The translations under genes and the position numbers were made by a program. A stretch of DNA of 17,353 nt from an uncultured Verrucomicrobiota bacterium. Its GTDB lineage: Bacteria > Verrucomicrobiota > Verrucomicrobiia > Limisphaerales > UBA9464. The first letter of the stretch is position 1. Each line of letters starts with the position of its first letter. Positions 14,673 to 17,353 of the stretch are shown piece after piece. The stretch spans positions 1 to 17,353 of the forward strand of contig CAIYFP010000579.1 in the NCBI GenBank assembly GCA_903925515.1, in the 5' to 3' direction. The notes beneath the pieces were generated by a model. The model worked only from the letters and a program-made list of their open reading frames with translations. It searched no databases and was not told the DNA's origin.

Positions 14673-15356
14673 ATGTCAGGAGACCGCATCTTGGGATTGG
14701 AGGCGATGTTGCGTGCGCGCGTGCCGAACGTGCGGCTTGGGATCCATGGGCGGCGTCGGGCGGCGCCGGTGGCGACGGGGGTTGGGGAGTTGGACGGGTT
14801 GCTGGGTGGCGGGTTGGTGGGGGGCGACCTGACGGAGTTGGTGGGCGAGGGGCCGTGCTCGGGGACGGCGCAGGTGATTCACGCGTTGATGCGGCGCATG
14901 GGGCGTGACGGGCGGTTCATGGCGTTGGTGGACGGGGCGGACAGCCTTGACGTGGACGCGGCGGATGCCGGGGACCTTGAGCGGTTGCTTTGGGTGCGTT
15001 GCCGTGCGGCGGACGAGGCGCTGAAGGCGGCGGACTTGCTGTTGCGGGACCGGAACGTGCCGGTGGTGGTGGTGGACCTGAAGCTGAACCCGGTGGCGCA
15101 ACTGAGGAAGATTCCGGGGAGCGTGTGGCATCGGTTTTCGCGGTTGGCGGAGCACCAGGGGTCGGCGGTGCTGGTGGTGACTCCGTTCGCGTTGGTGGGT
15201 GGGGCGGCGGCGCGGGTATCGGTGTCGATGCCGACGTGGGAGAGGGCGATGCAGGGGGGTGCGGGGCCGGAGGAGGTGATTGGGGGGCTGCGGTTTGGGT
15301 TGTTGCGCCATGAGGGCGGGCTGGAGGGGTCGCCGGGGGAGCGCGTGGTGGCGTGA
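14673..15356 (+). CDS. imuA: ImuA, RecA-like translesion-synthesis accessory protein
   Basis: This 227-aa RecA-fold protein sits directly upstream of an ImuB gene. ImuA partners ImuB and DnaE2 in damage-induced mutagenesis. The block TGVGELDGLLGGGLVGGDLTELVG (35-58) is the typical ImuA/RecA entry to the nucleotide-binding core. The following loop, GEGPCSGTA (58-66), is a degenerate Walker A lacking the Lys. PVVVVDLKLNP (~128-138) sits where the Walker B-type strand lies. An upstream-extended frame reaching 12903 overlaps the endonuclease gene and is rejected. ATG 14673 starts the family-like sequence; AGGGAGGA at 14651-14658 lies 14 nt upstream, rather far. Its stop overlaps the imuB Shine-Dalgarno, so translation is probably coupled. 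Some ImuA-type proteins are annotated as SulA-like or RecA-like. Confidence 0.8.
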   Translation: MSGDRILGLEAMLRARVPNVRLGIHGRRRAAPVATGVGELDGLLGGGLVGGDLTELVGEGPCSGTAQVIHALMRRMGRDGRFMALVDGADSLDVDAADAGDLERLLWVRCRAADEALKAADLLLRDRNVPVVVVDLKLNPVAQLRKIPGSVWHRFSRLAEHQGSAVLVVTPFALVGGAAARVSVSMPTWERAMQGGAGPEEVIGGLRFGLLRHEGGLEGSPGERVVA

Positions 15357-15364
15357 GGAGGTGA
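15356..15364 (+). promoter_or_regulatory. Strong ribosome-binding site of imuB
   Basis: AGGAGGTGA is a full complement to the 3' end of 16S rRNA, overlaps the last base of the imuA stop codon (15354-15356), and ends 5 nt before ATG 15370. It is the best Shine-Dalgarno in the window, fixes the imuB start, and suggests translational coupling. Confidence 0.8.
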
Positions 15365-15369
15365 CCGAG

Positions 15370-17227
15370 ATGTTTGCCGTCGTGCAGGTGCCGGATTTTG
15401 TGGTGCATGCCGTGCTGCGGCATGAGCCGGGCATGGCGTCGGGGCCGTTCGTGTTGGTGGATCCTGGGCAGGGGAGCCCGCGGGTTGTGGCGCTGAACGA
15501 GGTGGCGCGGGCCCATGGGGTGGAGGAGGGGCAGACGGCGCCGCAGGCGATGGCGCGTTGCCCCGGGGTGGTGGTGCGACATCGATCGGCGGCGGCGGAG
15601 GGGGTTGCGCGGGACGCGTTGGTTCAATCGGCGCATGCGTTCTCGCCGCACGTGGAATGGACGGGGGAAGGCTGCATGACGCTGGACATGCGGGGATTGG
15701 CGGACCCGGGGCCGGGGGCGTCGGTGGAGGCGATGGCGGGGTGGGGCGGACCGGGGGGCGGGGGCGTCGGTGGGGGCGAGGGCGGGGGGGGGGTGGCGGA
15801 TGGTGGAGGTGAAGCGGGGGCTCGGTCTGGATGGGGTCGTGGGGATAGGCCCGACGCCTGGGATTGCGCGGCATGCGGCGCTGGCCTTGGAGGCGGCGCG
15901 GGCGGCGGGCAAGGGAGGCGGGGGCGAGGTGGTGAGGGTGGTGACGGCGTGCGAGGCGGCGGCGTTCGTGGCGGGGTTGCCGGTGTCGATGCTGGGGCCC
16001 TCGGCGCACGCGGCGCGGTTGATGCGGCAATGGGGGGTGGGGTTGGTGGGGGAGATGCTGCGCCTTGGGCAGGGGGAGCTTGCGGACAGGCTGGGGCTGG
16101 AGGCGTTTGCGTTGTGGGCTGCGGCGTCGCATTCGGCGACGCGGCCGCTGCGTCACGAGCGGTTGCCGGAGACGTTCGCGGAGGAGGCGACGATCGACCC
16201 GCCGGTGGAGACGTTGCAGCCGCTGCTCTTCCTGCTGCGTCGGTTTGCGGACTCGCTTTCGCTTCGGCTGGCGGGGGCTGGCCATGCGGCGGGCGAGCTG
16301 GTGATGCGGCTGCGGCTGGAGTCCGGGGACATGGTGGAGCAGCGGCTGAGGATTCCGCAGCCGACGCATCGTGCGGAGGTGTTGTTCCGGATGCTTGGGA
16401 CGGCCATGGAGGGGTTGCGGACGGCGGCGCCGGTGTCGGGCGTGCGGCTCTTGGCGGAGCCTGCCCGGGCGCACCAGCACCAGTTTGGGCTGTTTGAGTC
16501 GGCGTTGCGGGACCCGCACCAGTTCCATGAGACGCTGGCGCGCCTCTCGGCGCTGGTGGGGGCGGAGCGGGTGGGGTCGCCGGTACGCCATGGGGGGCAT
16601 CGGCCGGACCAGTTTCGGCTGGTGCCGCCGGACTTCGAGGGCGCGAGCGATGCCGTGGGGCGTCGGGTTCCCGAGATGCAAAGGCCCGTGCCGGTGCGGC
16701 GGCTTCGGCCGTCGGTGATGGCGGAGGTGACGAGCGCTGGGGGGGAGGAGTGCCGGGCGGGGAGGGGGGCTGGTGGAACGGGGTTCGCGGGTGCGATCCC
16801 TGATGCCAAGGGTGGTGGCGGCGCGGTGATGTCGGCGACGGGCATTGCGGCGTTGCTGGACCCGCTGTTTCGGCCCGCGAGGAAGGATGAGGCGGGGTCT
16901 GGAACGGGGTCTGGAACGGATCCGGATGTCCTCCCGTTTCCCGGGGTGGATGGGGGTGGGGCGTTGGCGTTGGGCGAGTTGGGCGCTGCCGGGGGGCTGG
17001 CGAAGGCGGGTCCGTGGGCAGAGCCGGGGCGGCCGGAATGGGTCCGGTGCGCGGTGGGCGGCGGGCGTGTGCGCATGGCCATGGGGCCGGTGCGTTCCTC
17101 GGGCGGGTGGTGGGACGCGGGGCATGGATGGGAGAGGGTGGAATGGGACGTGATGCTGCCGGGTCGCCATGGGTTGCGCCTTGCATGGGACGGGACGGGC
17201 TGGAGCGTGGACGCGGTGCTAGACTAG
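15370..17227 (+). pseudogene. imuB: ImuB, Y-family polymerase-like protein, split by a +1 frameshift
   Basis: ImuB is the non-catalytic Y-family hub of the ImuA-ImuB-DnaE2 mutasome. As read, ATG 15370 opens a frame running to 16497, but family-like sequence stops near 15783 and resumes in the +1 frame (VEVKRGLGLDGVVGIGPTPGIARHAA...) to TAG 17225-17227. The likeliest shift site is G10 at 15784-15793; nine Gs would give one protein of ~618 aa. The N-terminus AVVQVPDF replaces the metal-binding Asp motif of active Y-polymerases, and GEGCMTLDMRG replaces SIDEA, as is usual in ImuB. QFGLF (16481-16495) fits a beta-clamp-binding motif. The C-terminus (MAMGPVRSSGGWWD...GLRLAWDGTGWSVDAVLD) is typical of ImuB. 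A low-complexity linker precedes it, including a 12-bp unit twice (16894-16917, encoding GSGT). It may be a functional phase-variable gene, a pseudogene or a sequencing error. Confidence 0.8.
15738..15793 (+). other. Very G-rich segment with seven G-tracts and a G10 run
   Basis: Within 56 nt the coding strand carries G-tracts at 15738-15741 (4), 15743-15746 (4), 15753-15758 (6), 15760-15764 (5), 15772-15776 (5), 15780-15782 (3) and 15784-15793 (10). This satisfies the G-quadruplex pattern many times over. The encoded residues are almost all Gly in frame. It is the place where the imuB reading frame breaks. Confidence 0.8.
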
Positions 17228-17353
17228 CCGGACTTTCGCAACTGGGCCCCGTTTCCACTGATTTTTCCCAGAAGGCCGGCCCGAAACCCCAACAAATCCA
17301 TCCTTTTGGAATCGAATCGAGCTTGTAGTGCAGACCCAACCCCTTCCCAGCCC
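17228..17353. other. Sequence after imuB
   Basis: 126 bp of less G-rich sequence follow the imuB stop. No start of dnaE2/imuC or another gene is visible, and no hairpin with a T-run. A weak CTGGG...CCCAG dyad (17242-17271) is the only structure noticed. The window ends here. Confidence 0.5.

Noticed and set aside
16894..16917. Two tandem copies of a 12-bp unit in imuB
   Set aside because: In-frame GSGT repeats in a low-complexity linker; too short to be more than local duplication.
14879..17170. Minus-strand 763-codon frame opposite imuA-imuB
   Set aside because: It has shadow composition (Arg, Pro, His) and opposes two genes with clear family features. Its uninterrupted run across the imuB frameshift does not make it coding.
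17242..17271. CTGGG...CCCAG dyad after imuB as a terminator
   Set aside because: It has a five-base stem with a 20-nt loop, and the only T-run is inside the loop rather than after the stem.
1..17353. rRNA, tRNA, CRISPR arrays
   Set aside because: Scanning the gaps showed no tRNA-like T-arm/acceptor pairing, no rRNA motifs and no regularly spaced direct repeats.

Overview
The window is very G+C-rich DNA whose real genes show strong G or C preference at codon third positions (GTG, GCG, CGG, TTG, GAC, GAG). The best taxonomic clue is the giant protein at 6451-11031. It combines the putative membrane-bound dehydrogenase domain and the C-terminal CxxCH haem domain typical of Planctomycetota and Verrucomicrobiota, so a PVC-superphylum bacterium, perhaps Verrucomicrobiota, is the most likely source (inference). 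Seven protein-coding loci can be supported. No rRNA, tRNA or CRISPR array was seen.

Layout. 1-373 is a structured, repeat-like non-coding leader. 374-3832 (+) encodes a 1152-aa protein that looks like a pyrophosphate-type PEP carboxykinase. It converges on methionyl-tRNA synthetase (3875-5458, -). 5459-6450 is a gap of about 1 kb holding a 744-bp segment bounded by perfect 20-bp inverted repeats, apparently a decayed IS200/RAYT-type element. 6451-11031 (+) is a secreted 1526-aa fusion: isochorismatase-like, ThuA-like, PVC dehydrogenase/beta-propeller, HEAT-like repeats, cytochrome c. Only 36 bp later comes thymidine/pyrimidine-nucleoside phosphorylase (11068-12384, +). 12385-12980 is non-coding and contains a pair of inverted TTCGCG-type repeats and a hairpin. 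A secreted endonuclease/exonuclease/phosphatase-family protein lies at 12981-14513 (-). Divergent from it, 14673-17227 (+) is an imuA-imuB translesion-synthesis cassette.

The most striking point is that imuB is split by a +1 frameshift. The likeliest site is a run of ten Gs (15784-15793) at the end of a very G-rich stretch. Removing one G would join the two halves into a full-length ImuB of about 618 aa with a beta-clamp-binding motif and the usual C-terminus. This is a sequencing error, a recent pseudogene, or a slippage-controlled (phase-variable) mutagenesis gene. The sequence alone cannot decide. The polymerase partner dnaE2/imuC is not inside the window.

The genes do not form one pathway. 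They cover central carbon metabolism (PPi-PEPCK), translation (MetRS), extracytoplasmic oxidation (the cytochrome fusion), nucleoside salvage, secreted phosphodiester hydrolysis, and damage-induced mutagenesis.
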